Of a stretch of DNA of 64,000 bases, positions 47,903-56,171 are shown piece after piece. The stretch's first letter is position 1; the number at the start of each line of letters is the position of its first letter. The notes beneath the pieces are model-generated. The model did not search any database. It saw only the letters and a program-made list of their open reading frames with translations, and had not been told where the DNA came from. The position numbers and the translations under genes are program-made. This DNA comes from Pseudomonas grandcourensis (GTDB lineage: Bacteria; Pseudomonadota; Gammaproteobacteria; Pseudomonadales; Pseudomonadaceae), in NCBI RefSeq assembly GCF_039909015.1, contig NZ_CP150919.1, forward strand, positions 3,200,501-3,264,500, given 5' to 3'.

Positions 47903-48820
47903 TCAAGTCGGCCGCACCGCCAGGATTTGCTCGATCAGCCACGCCAGCGCCGGCTCATGTTGGCGTTGCGCCAGATACACCAGTTCGAGGTGGAACGAGC
48001 CGACGTCGAAGGGCAATTCGAACACCTGCAGCGGCAACAGCTGTGCGAATTGATTGGCCAACTGGGTCGGCAGGACGACGCTCAAGTCTGAATGGGCGAC
48101 CAGGTGCGCCGCCTGCAGGTAGTTGGGTGTGGTGTAGACGATTTTGCGTGACAGGCCTTGCTTGCCCAGCCATTGGTCGACCATGCCGCGCGACTGGCCG
48201 CCACTCACCCAGAGATGGCGCAGCCCCAGAAAGTCATCCAGCGTGAGTGTGTCGTGTGCTAGCGGATGCTGCTTGCGCACCGCCAGTCGCAGGGTTTCGC
48301 TGTGCCAGGTCCTGCGGGTGAAACGCGCCGGCACTTCTTCGAATCGTCCCAGAACCATGTCCAGTTCACCCCGGTCCAGCAGCTCGGCAGGAAGACTGGG
48401 GGCGAGGTGAGCAACGTCGATACGCAGGTTTGGCGCCAGTTCTCCCAGGCGCGCCAGCAAGGGCGGCATGCACAGCTGTTCGACAAAGTCGGTCAGGGCG
48501 ATGCGCACCTGCTGCTGGCTCAGGCGTGGGTCGAAGGCTTCCCCGGCATTGAGTGTCTGTTCGATCTGTTGCAGGGCCGCGCGAATCGGCCCTTCAAGCG
48601 CCAGCGCCCGGGAGGTGGGCTGCATGTGGCGGCCAACCCGCACCAGCAAGGGGTCGTCGAACAGTGAACGCAGGCGGGCGAGGGCGTTGCTGACGGTGGG
48701 CTGGCTGAGGGCCAGGCGTTCGGCCGCTCGCGACACGTTCTGTTCGCGCAGCAACATATCGAGCACCCGGAGCAAATTCAGATCGAAGCTTTTTAAATTC
48801 AAATTACAAATACCAGGCAT
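47903..48820 (-). CDS. LysR-type regulator of the adjacent acyl-CoA dehydrogenase
   Basis: 305 residues from ATG 48820; family similarity starts with LKSFDLNLLRVLDMLLREQN. The helix-turn-helix is NVSRAAERLALSQPTVSNAL, followed by a full effector domain. The divergent acyl-CoA dehydrogenase starts 83 bp away, so the two share one promoter region. The N-terminal signature is that of the NahR/NodD-like subgroup, which often responds to aromatic or acyl compounds. Confidence 0.85.
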   Translation of the reverse strand: MPGICNLNLKSFDLNLLRVLDMLLREQNVSRAAERLALSQPTVSNALARLRSLFDDPLLVRVGRHMQPTSRALALEGPIRAALQQIEQTLNAGEAFDPRLSQQQVRIALTDFVEQLCMPPLLARLGELAPNLRIDVAHLAPSLPAELLDRGELDMVLGRFEEVPARFTRRTWHSETLRLAVRKQHPLAHDTLTLDDFLGLRHLWVSGGQSRGMVDQWLGKQGLSRKIVYTTPNYLQAAHLVAHSDLSVVLPTQLANQFAQLLPLQVFELPFDVGSFHLELVYLAQRQHEPALAWLIEQILAVRPT

Positions 48821-48903
48821 ATGAAAATGAAATTTCAAAAATAGTAGGCGCCTGCTTAGGGTGACGGCAATCTTTTCCACTCTGCCAACCCATGAGGCCC
48901 GCC

Positions 48904-50694
48904 ATGAAGTATCAAGCTCCCCTGCGTGACATGCGTTTTGTGCTGCACGAACTGTTGGATGTCAGCGGCCATTGTGAGCGGTTGAACAAGGGGCTGGACC
49001 GGGAAACCATCGACGGCGTCCTCGAAGAAGCCGCCCGTTTCGCCGCCGAAGTGGTCGCACCGCTGAACCGCAACAGTGACGAGCAGGGCTGTCAGCTGAT
49101 CGACGGCCACGTCACCACGCCTCAGGGATTTCGCGACGCCTACCGGCAGTACGTCGATAACGGCTGGGCGAGCATGACCGGGCCGCTGGAGTTCGCCGGC
49201 CAGGGTTTCCCGCAGCTGATCTCGGCCAGCTTCCACGAAATGCTGATGGCCGCCTCATTGTCCTTTCGCATTTATTCCGGCCTCACCGAAGGCGCGGTGC
49301 TGGCTTTGCATCGGCATGGCAGCGAGGCGCTCAAGCAGGCTTATCTGGAAAAAATGGTCAGCGGTGAATGGTCCGGCACCATGTGCCTCACCGAGCCCCA
49401 GGCCGGTACCGACCTTGCCCTGCTGCGCACCCGTGCCCAGCCTCTAGCCGACGGCAGTTATCAGGTCAGCGGCAGCAAGATCTTCATCAGCGGCGGCGAG
49501 CAGGACCTGACCGCCAACATCATTCACCTGGTCCTTGCCCGTTTGCCTGATGCACCGGCCGGGGTGAAGGGCATCAGCCTGTTCCTGGTGCCCAAGTTCA
49601 TTGCCGCGGCCGATGGAACACCGGGGCCGCGCAATTCGCTGAGCTGTGGCGCACTGGAACACAAGATGGGCATCAAGGGCGCGTCCACCTGCGTGATGAA
49701 CTTCGACGGCGCACAAGGCTGGTTGATCGGTGAGCCGAATCAGGGGCTGGCGTGCATGTTCACCATGATGAACGATGCACGCTTCCAGGTTGGTTTGCAG
49801 GGACTGGGCATCGCCGAGGCCGCCTTCCAGGGTGGCCTCGCTTATGCCCGTGAGCGTCTGCAATCGCGGGCCATCAGCGGCCCGGTGGCGCCGGACAAGA
49901 GCGCCGATCCGATCATCGTGCACCCCGATGTTCGGCGCATGCTGCTGACGCAAAAAACCTTGAGCGAAGGCTGCCGTTTGCTCGCGGCCTACACCGCCCT
50001 GCAATTGGACCTTGAACACGGCGACCCGCAACCCGAGGCTCGCCAGAACGCGAGTCGTCGGGCAGCGCTGCTTATTCCAATCGTCAAGGCGTTCCTCACC
50101 GACGTCGGCCAGGAAGTCGCCAGCCTGGGCGTTCAGCTGTATGGCGGCCACGGTTACATCCGCGAGTGGGGCATGGAGCAGTTGATGCGCGACAGCCGCA
50201 TCACTCAGCTATACGAAGGTACCAACGGTATCCAGGCGCTGGATCTGCTTCGGCGCAAGGTGCTGGGCGATGGTGCCACGGAGCTGGGTGCCTTGATTGA
50301 TGAACTCGTCGTGCATGCCGATGCAGCCGGTTCGCATGCGTCGCTGAGGGAAATGGCCGAGGCCATGCAGCAGCGTCTCGCCGAGTGGCGTGAACTAGGG
50401 GGCGAGGTGGTCGAGGCCTGTCAGCGTGATGTGCAGGAAATCGGCGCCATGTCGGTGGACTTCCTGGCGTACAGCGCTTACGTGCTGGTGGGCGGGCTGT
50501 GGTTGCAGGCGGCTGTGCGTGCCCAAGCCGCACTGGATGCAGGCACCGACGAACCCGGGTTCTATCGGGCCAAGCTGCAAGCGGCGGATTTTTACTGGCG
50601 CCGGGTGCTGCCCCGTGCCAGTGGCCACCGCGAAAGCCTTCGGGGCGGCGCTCATTGCCTGATGGCCATGGACGAGGCCGATTTCGCCTTTTGA
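48904..50694 (+). CDS. Acyl-CoA dehydrogenase, DmdC-like long form
   Basis: 596 residues from ATG 48904 (GAGG site 7 nt upstream). It opens with YQAPLRDMRFVLHELLD, typical of the 590-600-residue group that includes 3-methylmercaptopropionyl-CoA dehydrogenase. The FAD-binding MCLTEPQAGTDLALLRT and KIFISGGEQDLT segments and the YGGHGYIREWGMEQLMRDSR active-site region are present. A C-terminal helical extension distinguishes it from ordinary 380-residue enzymes. The substrate is uncertain: a medium or long acyl-CoA, or MMPA-CoA. It is probably controlled by the divergent LysR. Confidence 0.85.
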   Translation: MKYQAPLRDMRFVLHELLDVSGHCERLNKGLDRETIDGVLEEAARFAAEVVAPLNRNSDEQGCQLIDGHVTTPQGFRDAYRQYVDNGWASMTGPLEFAGQGFPQLISASFHEMLMAASLSFRIYSGLTEGAVLALHRHGSEALKQAYLEKMVSGEWSGTMCLTEPQAGTDLALLRTRAQPLADGSYQVSGSKIFISGGEQDLTANIIHLVLARLPDAPAGVKGISLFLVPKFIAAADGTPGPRNSLSCGALEHKMGIKGASTCVMNFDGAQGWLIGEPNQGLACMFTMMNDARFQVGLQGLGIAEAAFQGGLAYARERLQSRAISGPVAPDKSADPIIVHPDVRRMLLTQKTLSEGCRLLAAYTALQLDLEHGDPQPEARQNASRRAALLIPIVKAFLTDVGQEVASLGVQLYGGHGYIREWGMEQLMRDSRITQLYEGTNGIQALDLLRRKVLGDGATELGALIDELVVHADAAGSHASLREMAEAMQQRLAEWRELGGEVVEACQRDVQEIGAMSVDFLAYSAYVLVGGLWLQAAVRAQAALDAGTDEPGFYRAKLQAADFYWRRVLPRASGHRESLRGGAHCLMAMDEADFAF

Positions 50695-50702
50695 TGGCAG
50701 CA

Positions 50703-50744
50703 CAGTGCGGCGGTAACCGAGAGACTCCGGTTGCCGCCGCACTG
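50703..50744. terminator. Long bidirectional hairpin
   Basis: Eleven-bp perfect outer arms CAGTGCGGCGG/CCGCCGCACTG extend inward through AACCG/CGGTT to about 17 paired positions with an 8-nt loop. It lies between convergent genes (stops at 50694 and 50761). Without T runs it may act as a transcript-end stabiliser. Confidence 0.65.
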
Positions 50745-50760
50745 CATACACCGTCTATGT

Positions 50761-52026
50761 TCAGGCTTGTGCGGCGCTGACCTTGCCAGTGATCGTGGCG
50801 TTTTTACGGACCGCTTGATACAGCAGGCTGGACACCATGAACCCGACAATGGCCAATACGCTCATCAACGAGAACACGTAGTTGTAGCCTTGTTGACCCG
50901 GGAAGTGGTCAAGGATTGCGCCGTAGATGACATAGGCAAACATGCCCGGCGCATAACCGATCAGGCAACCGATCCCAAAGGCTGAACCGGTGATGTGCTG
51001 GGGAATGCCGACTTCACCCATGGGTGCCCAGAACACGCCGCGCATGGAAAACACAATCAGCGCGAAGGAGAGGATGGCCGCCATGCCTGCGTAGATGTAA
51101 TCAGGGCTTTTCGGGATGAGCATGATGACGCCCATCAGCGGCACCAACGCCAGGAATGCCCACTTCAGGTATCGGCTGGAACTCTTGAACTGCTTGTCGG
51201 CAATGAAGCCACCGGCAGGGCCGCCCAGGATCTTGAGGAAGTACTGGTTGATGATGCCGTAGGCGCCCACCAGGGCTACGGGCAGTCCGTACATTTCCTT
51301 TAGGTAGGGAATGAAATAGGTCAGGCCGCAGTACACGATGTAGACCATGAACACGTTGAGGCTGACCAGCCAGATGCCCGGCACCTTGATGGCCTCGAGC
51401 AGGTTCGACAATCCGTTCTTCGGCTTGACGGTCGACTGGGTTTTGCCGCTCTTGAGCAGCAGCCAGGTCAGGGTACCGGCAAGAATGTCGATGACCGAGT
51501 AGAAGAGGATCGCCGATTTCAAACCGTTTTCCCCGGAGCCCATGGCGACGAAGACGCCCAGCGCTGAGAAGGCGACCAGGGTATCAACGACGCCACGCCC
51601 GCCTTCGAGCAGGCCGAACAGGCGCCCCTGTTCCTTGTCGTCGCCCAGGTTGCGGATGGCTTTGAGCAGCGAAGGCCAAAAGAGGCAGTCGGCACACACG
51701 GCCAGCAGGCAGAACACCACCAGCAGATTGCTGAAGGGCGGAAAGGTCGCGAGGTAAAGCCCGAGGCCGCCGGTACCGATCAGGCCGAGGGGGATCAGCT
51801 TGCGCGTGTCGTACCGGTCGGCGAGCATGCCGCCCACCACGAACAGCGCGGTGGCGATGATGGCGTTGGCGCTCAGCAGCACACCGATTTCAGTGTGGGA
51901 CAACCCCATGAATTCTTGCATGGGGATGTAGAAGGCGTCTTTGAGATTCGCCAGCTTGTAGATGGTGCCGCCACCGAGGATGAGAATCAGGAATCTGAGC
52001 CATTTGGCCTTGTCATGGGATGTCAT
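50761..52026 (-). CDS. MFS transporter
   Basis: 421 residues with about 12 membrane helices; GGAG precedes the ATG. The loop 2-3 signature GGMLADRYDTRKLIPLG and the symmetric motif in the second half mark it as major facilitator superfamily. The overall sequence resembles uncharacterised transporters of the OFA/nitrate-transporter neighbourhood more than sugar porters. It is second in a minus-strand pair with the TIM-barrel protein gene (start 53148), separated by 51 bp, and is likely to carry that enzyme's substrate. Confidence 0.8.
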   Translation of the reverse strand: MTSHDKAKWLRFLILILGGGTIYKLANLKDAFYIPMQEFMGLSHTEIGVLLSANAIIATALFVVGGMLADRYDTRKLIPLGLIGTGGLGLYLATFPPFSNLLVVFCLLAVCADCLFWPSLLKAIRNLGDDKEQGRLFGLLEGGRGVVDTLVAFSALGVFVAMGSGENGLKSAILFYSVIDILAGTLTWLLLKSGKTQSTVKPKNGLSNLLEAIKVPGIWLVSLNVFMVYIVYCGLTYFIPYLKEMYGLPVALVGAYGIINQYFLKILGGPAGGFIADKQFKSSSRYLKWAFLALVPLMGVIMLIPKSPDYIYAGMAAILSFALIVFSMRGVFWAPMGEVGIPQHITGSAFGIGCLIGYAPGMFAYVIYGAILDHFPGQQGYNYVFSLMSVLAIVGFMVSSLLYQAVRKNATITGKVSAAQA

Positions 52027-52077
52027 TATTGTTCTCCAGGCGTAATTGGGTAGGCAGTGCCGATGGGCACGTCAGGT

Positions 52078-53148
52078 TCAGGCGTTTGCGCAATGGGCCA
52101 GGGTCAACTCGGCCAGGGTGCGGAACTCGGCCAGCAGACCTCGTACGTAGGTCACCTGGTTGTTTGCCCAACGGTGTTCATCGGCGAGCATTCGCTCCAG
52201 CGAGAAGCCTTGAGGCAGCGCTGTTTCACTCATTTCCCGGTACGCAATGAACGGGTCGGCGGCTTCGTCGAACTGGCGGAACGCCGGGGCGACGTAGTGG
52301 TTCTCCTGCTCGAGAATGAAGGCGATCACTTGCGGGGTTGATTCGCCGAGCATCAGCAATTCGAACAACATGCGTGCGTTGGGCAGGTCGTCTTCGGCAC
52401 AGCCTTGCAGCACGCCGTAATGCCCGAAGCCGTTTTGCTCAGGCACGATGCGCACACCCTTGAGGTGGGTCTGGCGTATGTGCGGCGCCAGGGTGCGCAG
52501 TGCCGCCAGGGGCTGCTCACAGGCATTGATCATGTTGCCGAAGTCGAACAGGGCGTGCAGGCGAGGGTGGTTAAGTCGGCTCAGCAGTTGCGCGATCTCG
52601 GCGCTCTTGAGTTCTTCGTGCTGCTCGAAGTCGAAGAACAGGTCGTGCTCGTCTGCCTGTTGCGCGAGGTAGTGCAGGTCTGACTCGATCACGTCCATGA
52701 CCCGGGACAGCGCCCCTTCGTAGCGTGAGTAGACACGGATGTTGCGGGTACCCAGCGCCTTGGCAATGGCGATCACTTGATCGACATCCTTTTTCAGGGT
52801 GCTGCTGATTTCCAGATGCACATCCAGCCCGAGTGCGTTGGCCTTGGCAGCGAATGCCTGAAGCTGCGCGGCGGTCATTTGGCTCAGGCTGTTTTCCTCA
52901 CCGTCGAGCAAGTGCAGGCTCAGGCCCTGCAGTTCGTGGCGATAGGCGAAGTCCAGCAGGTCGCCAGGGGTGACACGGCCGTGGGTCAGGTTGGTCAGCA
53001 AGGGGTAGGCATGGGCAAACAGGCGCAGTTGGGCCAGTCGGTCGAGCAACTGGCGGGCCAGTGCTTCGGTCAATACGGGGGGAGCCTCGGCCTCGACGGC
53101 CTTATGGCTGAGCAAGGTGTTGAATCGTTCCTGGATCTTATTGTTCAT
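52078..53148 (-). CDS. Xylose-isomerase-like TIM-barrel protein
   Basis: 356 residues from ATG 53148 (AGGAA site; eight earlier codons are not supported). It has the AP-endonuclease-2/sugar isomerase fold pattern: LHLLDGEEN, HLEISST, RVYSRYEG, FFDFEQHEEL, ALFDFGNMIN, and HLKGV for successive strands carrying metal ligands (Glu, Asp, His). Predicted activity is isomerase or epimerase on a sugar or sugar acid. It probably forms an operon with the MFS gene and faces the MocR regulator at 53261 (112-bp gap, same strand). Confidence 0.75.
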   Translation of the reverse strand: MNNKIQERFNTLLSHKAVEAEAPPVLTEALARQLLDRLAQLRLFAHAYPLLTNLTHGRVTPGDLLDFAYRHELQGLSLHLLDGEENSLSQMTAAQLQAFAAKANALGLDVHLEISSTLKKDVDQVIAIAKALGTRNIRVYSRYEGALSRVMDVIESDLHYLAQQADEHDLFFDFEQHEELKSAEIAQLLSRLNHPRLHALFDFGNMINACEQPLAALRTLAPHIRQTHLKGVRIVPEQNGFGHYGVLQGCAEDDLPNARMLFELLMLGESTPQVIAFILEQENHYVAPAFRQFDEAADPFIAYREMSETALPQGFSLERMLADEHRWANNQVTYVRGLLAEFRTLAELTLAHCANA

Positions 53149-53260
53149 TCGAGTCGTTCCTGGTTCAGACACCGGGTCTACCGGCGCAGCCTTTATCGCG
53201 CCAGTCAGGAACTCTCGATAGATCCATTATCAGTTAAATCATAAGACCACTTGCCTTGGG

Positions 53261-54769
53261 TCAAGTGGCCGGCTGCAGGTGGCCCATTTTGTCCAGGGCC
53301 TGGGCCAGCGCTTCGACGCGCGCTTCGGCCTGGTCCTCAGGGGTGCTGGCAAAGCCGATCAACAGCGCCGGCGGCAAGGCATGTTCGACGCAGTAGTCAC
53401 TCAGGGGATAGGTATGAATGCCATGCTGGCCGAGCTCCCTGGCCAGGGCGTCGTCATCGAGATGCGTGGGTAACCAGGCGATCAGGTGCATGCCGGCTTC
53501 CACCGGCGTGATCCTGAAGAAAGTCCCCAGCCGTTTCTGCAGCTGTTCCACCAGTGCCTGCTGGCGAGCCTGGTACAGCGCGCGCATTCGACGGATATGG
53601 CCGAGAAAGTGCCCTTCGCGCATGAAGTCCGCTGTGACGGCCTGTAGCAGTGTGGGCGGGCTGCGATCCATGACCGCCCGCAGGGTGCAGAAGGGTTCGA
53701 TCAAGGCGTTCGGCAGTATCACGTAACCCAGTCGTAGCGAGGGGAAGAGCACCTTGCTGAAGGTTCCGGCGTAGATGACCCGAGCCCATTGATCCATGGC
53801 ATAGAGTGCCGGCAGGGGGCGGCCGTTGTAGCGGAACTCACTGTCGCAGTCATCCTCGATGATCCAGCTTTGATTCTGGGCGGCCCAGTCGATGAGTTCC
53901 TGGCGCCGCGCATAACTCATGGTGACGCCCAGGGGATGCTGACGGGAAGGAGTGGTAAACACCAGGCGAGCGTCAGGACACAGGGCCAGGCCTTGCCGGA
54001 CATCGATCCCCTGTTCGTCGATACGCAAAGGCACGACCCGGCCACCTTGGGCCTGGAGCGCAATGCGCGCCGCGATATGCCCCGGATCTTCCATCCAGAA
54101 ACTGTCCTGCGGATTGAGCAACAGCATGCCCAGCAGGTTGAAGGCTTGCTGGGCGCCGGACACGATGACCACCTGATCGGCAGTGCAATCAATGCCACGG
54201 GCATCGAAGACGTACTCGGCAATCGCCTCGCGCAGGGCCAGCAATCCCTGTAGTTCGCCATAGCCGAGCATGGCCTTGGTTGGCTTGTGCAGGTGCCGGT
54301 TCAACAGGCGCTTCCAGACCGATTGCGGGAACGCATCGTAGGCACTGTGGCTGGGCAGGAACGAGGTCGGGCTGCCGGTCCCCCAGTCGGCATAGGAAAC
54401 ACCGCGGAAATGATCGCTGCGCAACGACAGCATGGACTGGCTCAGGTCGGACAGGCGAGGAGGTTGGCGCTTGTGCTCATCGTCTTCGATACCGCGGCTT
54501 TCCCATTCATGGCCGACATAGGTCCCGGCCCCGGTCCGCGACGTCAGAAAACCTTCGGCAATCAGTTGATCGAACGCATTGAGAATGCTGATTCGCGACA
54601 GCTGCAGTTCCTTGCTCAGGGTCCGGGTGGACGGCAGGCGCACGCCGCCCTGAATCCTGCCACTGAGAATCTGTTTGCGAATCTGCAAGTAGAGTTGGCG
54701 GTACAAGGGGATCGCACTGGCACGGTCCAGCTCGATACCTGACAACAGCAAACCTGCGGAGGATTTCAT
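53261..54769 (-). CDS. MocR/PdxR-type GntR-aminotransferase regulator
   Basis: 502 residues from ATG 54769 (GGAGG just upstream). The GntR helix-turn-helix occupies residues 18-85 (LYRQLYLQIRKQILSG, LPSTRTLSKELQLSR). A fold-type I aminotransferase-like domain follows, with the PLP lysine in AGTFSKVLFPSLRLGY and SGAQQAFNLL upstream. MocR proteins bind PLP or an external aldimine and switch amino-acid or vitamin B6 genes. It reads into the TIM-barrel/MFS pair, which it may regulate. Confidence 0.88.
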   Translation of the reverse strand: MKSSAGLLLSGIELDRASAIPLYRQLYLQIRKQILSGRIQGGVRLPSTRTLSKELQLSRISILNAFDQLIAEGFLTSRTGAGTYVGHEWESRGIEDDEHKRQPPRLSDLSQSMLSLRSDHFRGVSYADWGTGSPTSFLPSHSAYDAFPQSVWKRLLNRHLHKPTKAMLGYGELQGLLALREAIAEYVFDARGIDCTADQVVIVSGAQQAFNLLGMLLLNPQDSFWMEDPGHIAARIALQAQGGRVVPLRIDEQGIDVRQGLALCPDARLVFTTPSRQHPLGVTMSYARRQELIDWAAQNQSWIIEDDCDSEFRYNGRPLPALYAMDQWARVIYAGTFSKVLFPSLRLGYVILPNALIEPFCTLRAVMDRSPPTLLQAVTADFMREGHFLGHIRRMRALYQARQQALVEQLQKRLGTFFRITPVEAGMHLIAWLPTHLDDDALARELGQHGIHTYPLSDYCVEHALPPALLIGFASTPEDQAEARVEALAQALDKMGHLQPAT

Positions 54770-55099
54770 TTTTGGTTCGTCTGGATGAGGTGTGGTTTGG
54801 CCTGAATTGCCGTCAGGCACCCGGGTGCGAAAGGGTATCGAGGGGGGCTGGATAAGTCATCCACCACAGCGTCACAATAATATGGCTGCTGAGTACGGCA
54901 TTGCACTAAACGATCTTGTCATGGTCCATAACCCCCGCATGACCCTCAGCGGTCGCACCGACCGGCCCCGCATCGGTAACTTGATCAAGGACAGCGAAAG
55001 CATGATCGCCGCCTCATAACAAGCAACGCCCCCCACCCGGTTCAGTGAATCGGGCCTCGCCGCACGTTTACCCCTCAATTCCTTTCGAAGATTTAACTC
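54770..55099. other. 330-bp divergent spacer
   Basis: It separates the MocR gene (minus) and the endonuclease gene (plus). Apart from one possible small ORF (54882-55019) no feature was recognised. Confidence 0.5.
54882..55019 (+). CDS. Possible small protein (45 aa), unknown
   Basis: ATG 54882 to TAA 55019, beginning MAAEYGIALNDLVMVHNPRM. Third codon positions are GC-rich, as in the neighbouring genes, but there is no convincing ribosome site and no known family. It could be a fragment of a lost gene or chance. Confidence 0.25.
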   Translation: MAAEYGIALNDLVMVHNPRMTLSGRTDRPRIGNLIKDSESMIAAS

Positions 55100-55972
55100 A
55101 TGTACCTACGCAAAATTGCAGTTGGGCTGTCGGCCCTTGTTTTGCTCTCGACCGGGGCGCAAGCCCGCAGCCTGCTGGACCTGCTCAAGCCACCCACCGC
55201 GCAACATGAACAAGCGTCCCGCTCGGGCTCGATCAGCCAGAACGCGGCCCTGGACCTCTATTCAAGCAAACAGAAACAGGCATCGTTTGACGGCTGCGCA
55301 GACCTGTTCCCGGCAGCGAATCCGATCAACACCGCCACAGTGCCTGCCTCCATGAAACCCTTGGCGCTGTGTTCCGACAACTTCGCGGTGCTGTACTCGC
55401 AAACCAGCAAGACCCCGCTGGTGGTGGTCGAACGCCTGAATGCAGCCCAGTTGCAGGACGCCAAAGGGGAGGAGCGCACCAACCAGTTCTATCCGGACCC
55501 ACGCATTCCCAAGAGTGGGCGCGCCGAGTTGAGCGACTACCGCAGCCAGCATCCGGCCGTGGACCGTGGCCACCAATCCCCGGCAGCCGATGCCCCGAGC
55601 CCCAAGGCAATGGCCCAATCCTTTGCGCTGTCGAACATGGTGCCGCAAGACCCGACCAACAACCGCAAGATCTGGAGCAAGGTCGAGGCGGATGTCAGGA
55701 AGTTTGCCAAGCGCGCCGATGGCAACGTGTTTGTCTTTACCGGTCCGCTCTTTGACTCGGGCCACTCGACCATCGGCGACAACCAGGTCTGGGTGCCGAC
55801 GCGCCTGTTCAAGCTGGTGTACGACGCTTCGTCCAAACGTGCCTGGGCCTATGTGCTGCCGAACGCAGAAACCCGGATCGAGAAGCCGATGGACTATGAG
55901 ACGTTTGTGAGGAGTACCGGGCTCAAACTACTCGGGAACCTGCCCGTCACAGGTTCCGCCGGGCGCACCTGA
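55100..55972 (+). CDS. Secreted DNA/RNA non-specific endonuclease
   Basis: 290 residues, with a signal peptide ending near AQA. The beta-beta-alpha-metal nuclease motif is DRGHQSPAAD, containing the catalytic His and flanking Arg, with the metal-binding Asn expected in SNMVPQDPTNNRKIW. These are the hallmarks of the NucA/NucB-like sugar-non-specific endonuclease family, which degrades extracellular DNA or RNA. No immunity gene or secretion partner is adjacent, so nutrient scavenging is the simplest role. A terminator follows. Confidence 0.88.
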   Translation: MYLRKIAVGLSALVLLSTGAQARSLLDLLKPPTAQHEQASRSGSISQNAALDLYSSKQKQASFDGCADLFPAANPINTATVPASMKPLALCSDNFAVLYSQTSKTPLVVVERLNAAQLQDAKGEERTNQFYPDPRIPKSGRAELSDYRSQHPAVDRGHQSPAADAPSPKAMAQSFALSNMVPQDPTNNRKIWSKVEADVRKFAKRADGNVFVFTGPLFDSGHSTIGDNQVWVPTRLFKLVYDASSKRAWAYVLPNAETRIEKPMDYETFVRSTGLKLLGNLPVTGSAGRT

Positions 55973-55987
55973 TGGCTGGATGAGCAG

Positions 55988-56019
55988 CACCCCAAAGGTT
56001 GGAGGCAACCGGTGGGGTG
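55988..56019 (+). terminator. Terminator after the endonuclease gene
   Basis: CACCCC/GGGGTG outer stem and GGTTG/CAACC inner stem, followed by TTTC. Confidence 0.7.
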
Positions 56020-56171
56020 TTTCATACACCGAAAAAATTTCGGCAAGGGGTAACATTTTGTAAAAGTGAACTATACCCAATAGGGCAATCGCTCCGGACC
56101 CCGGGACATGATGCCTCTGAAAATGATCGTCCCAGGAACTTCAACGTCAAGCAGACCGAGAGATTCTGGAT

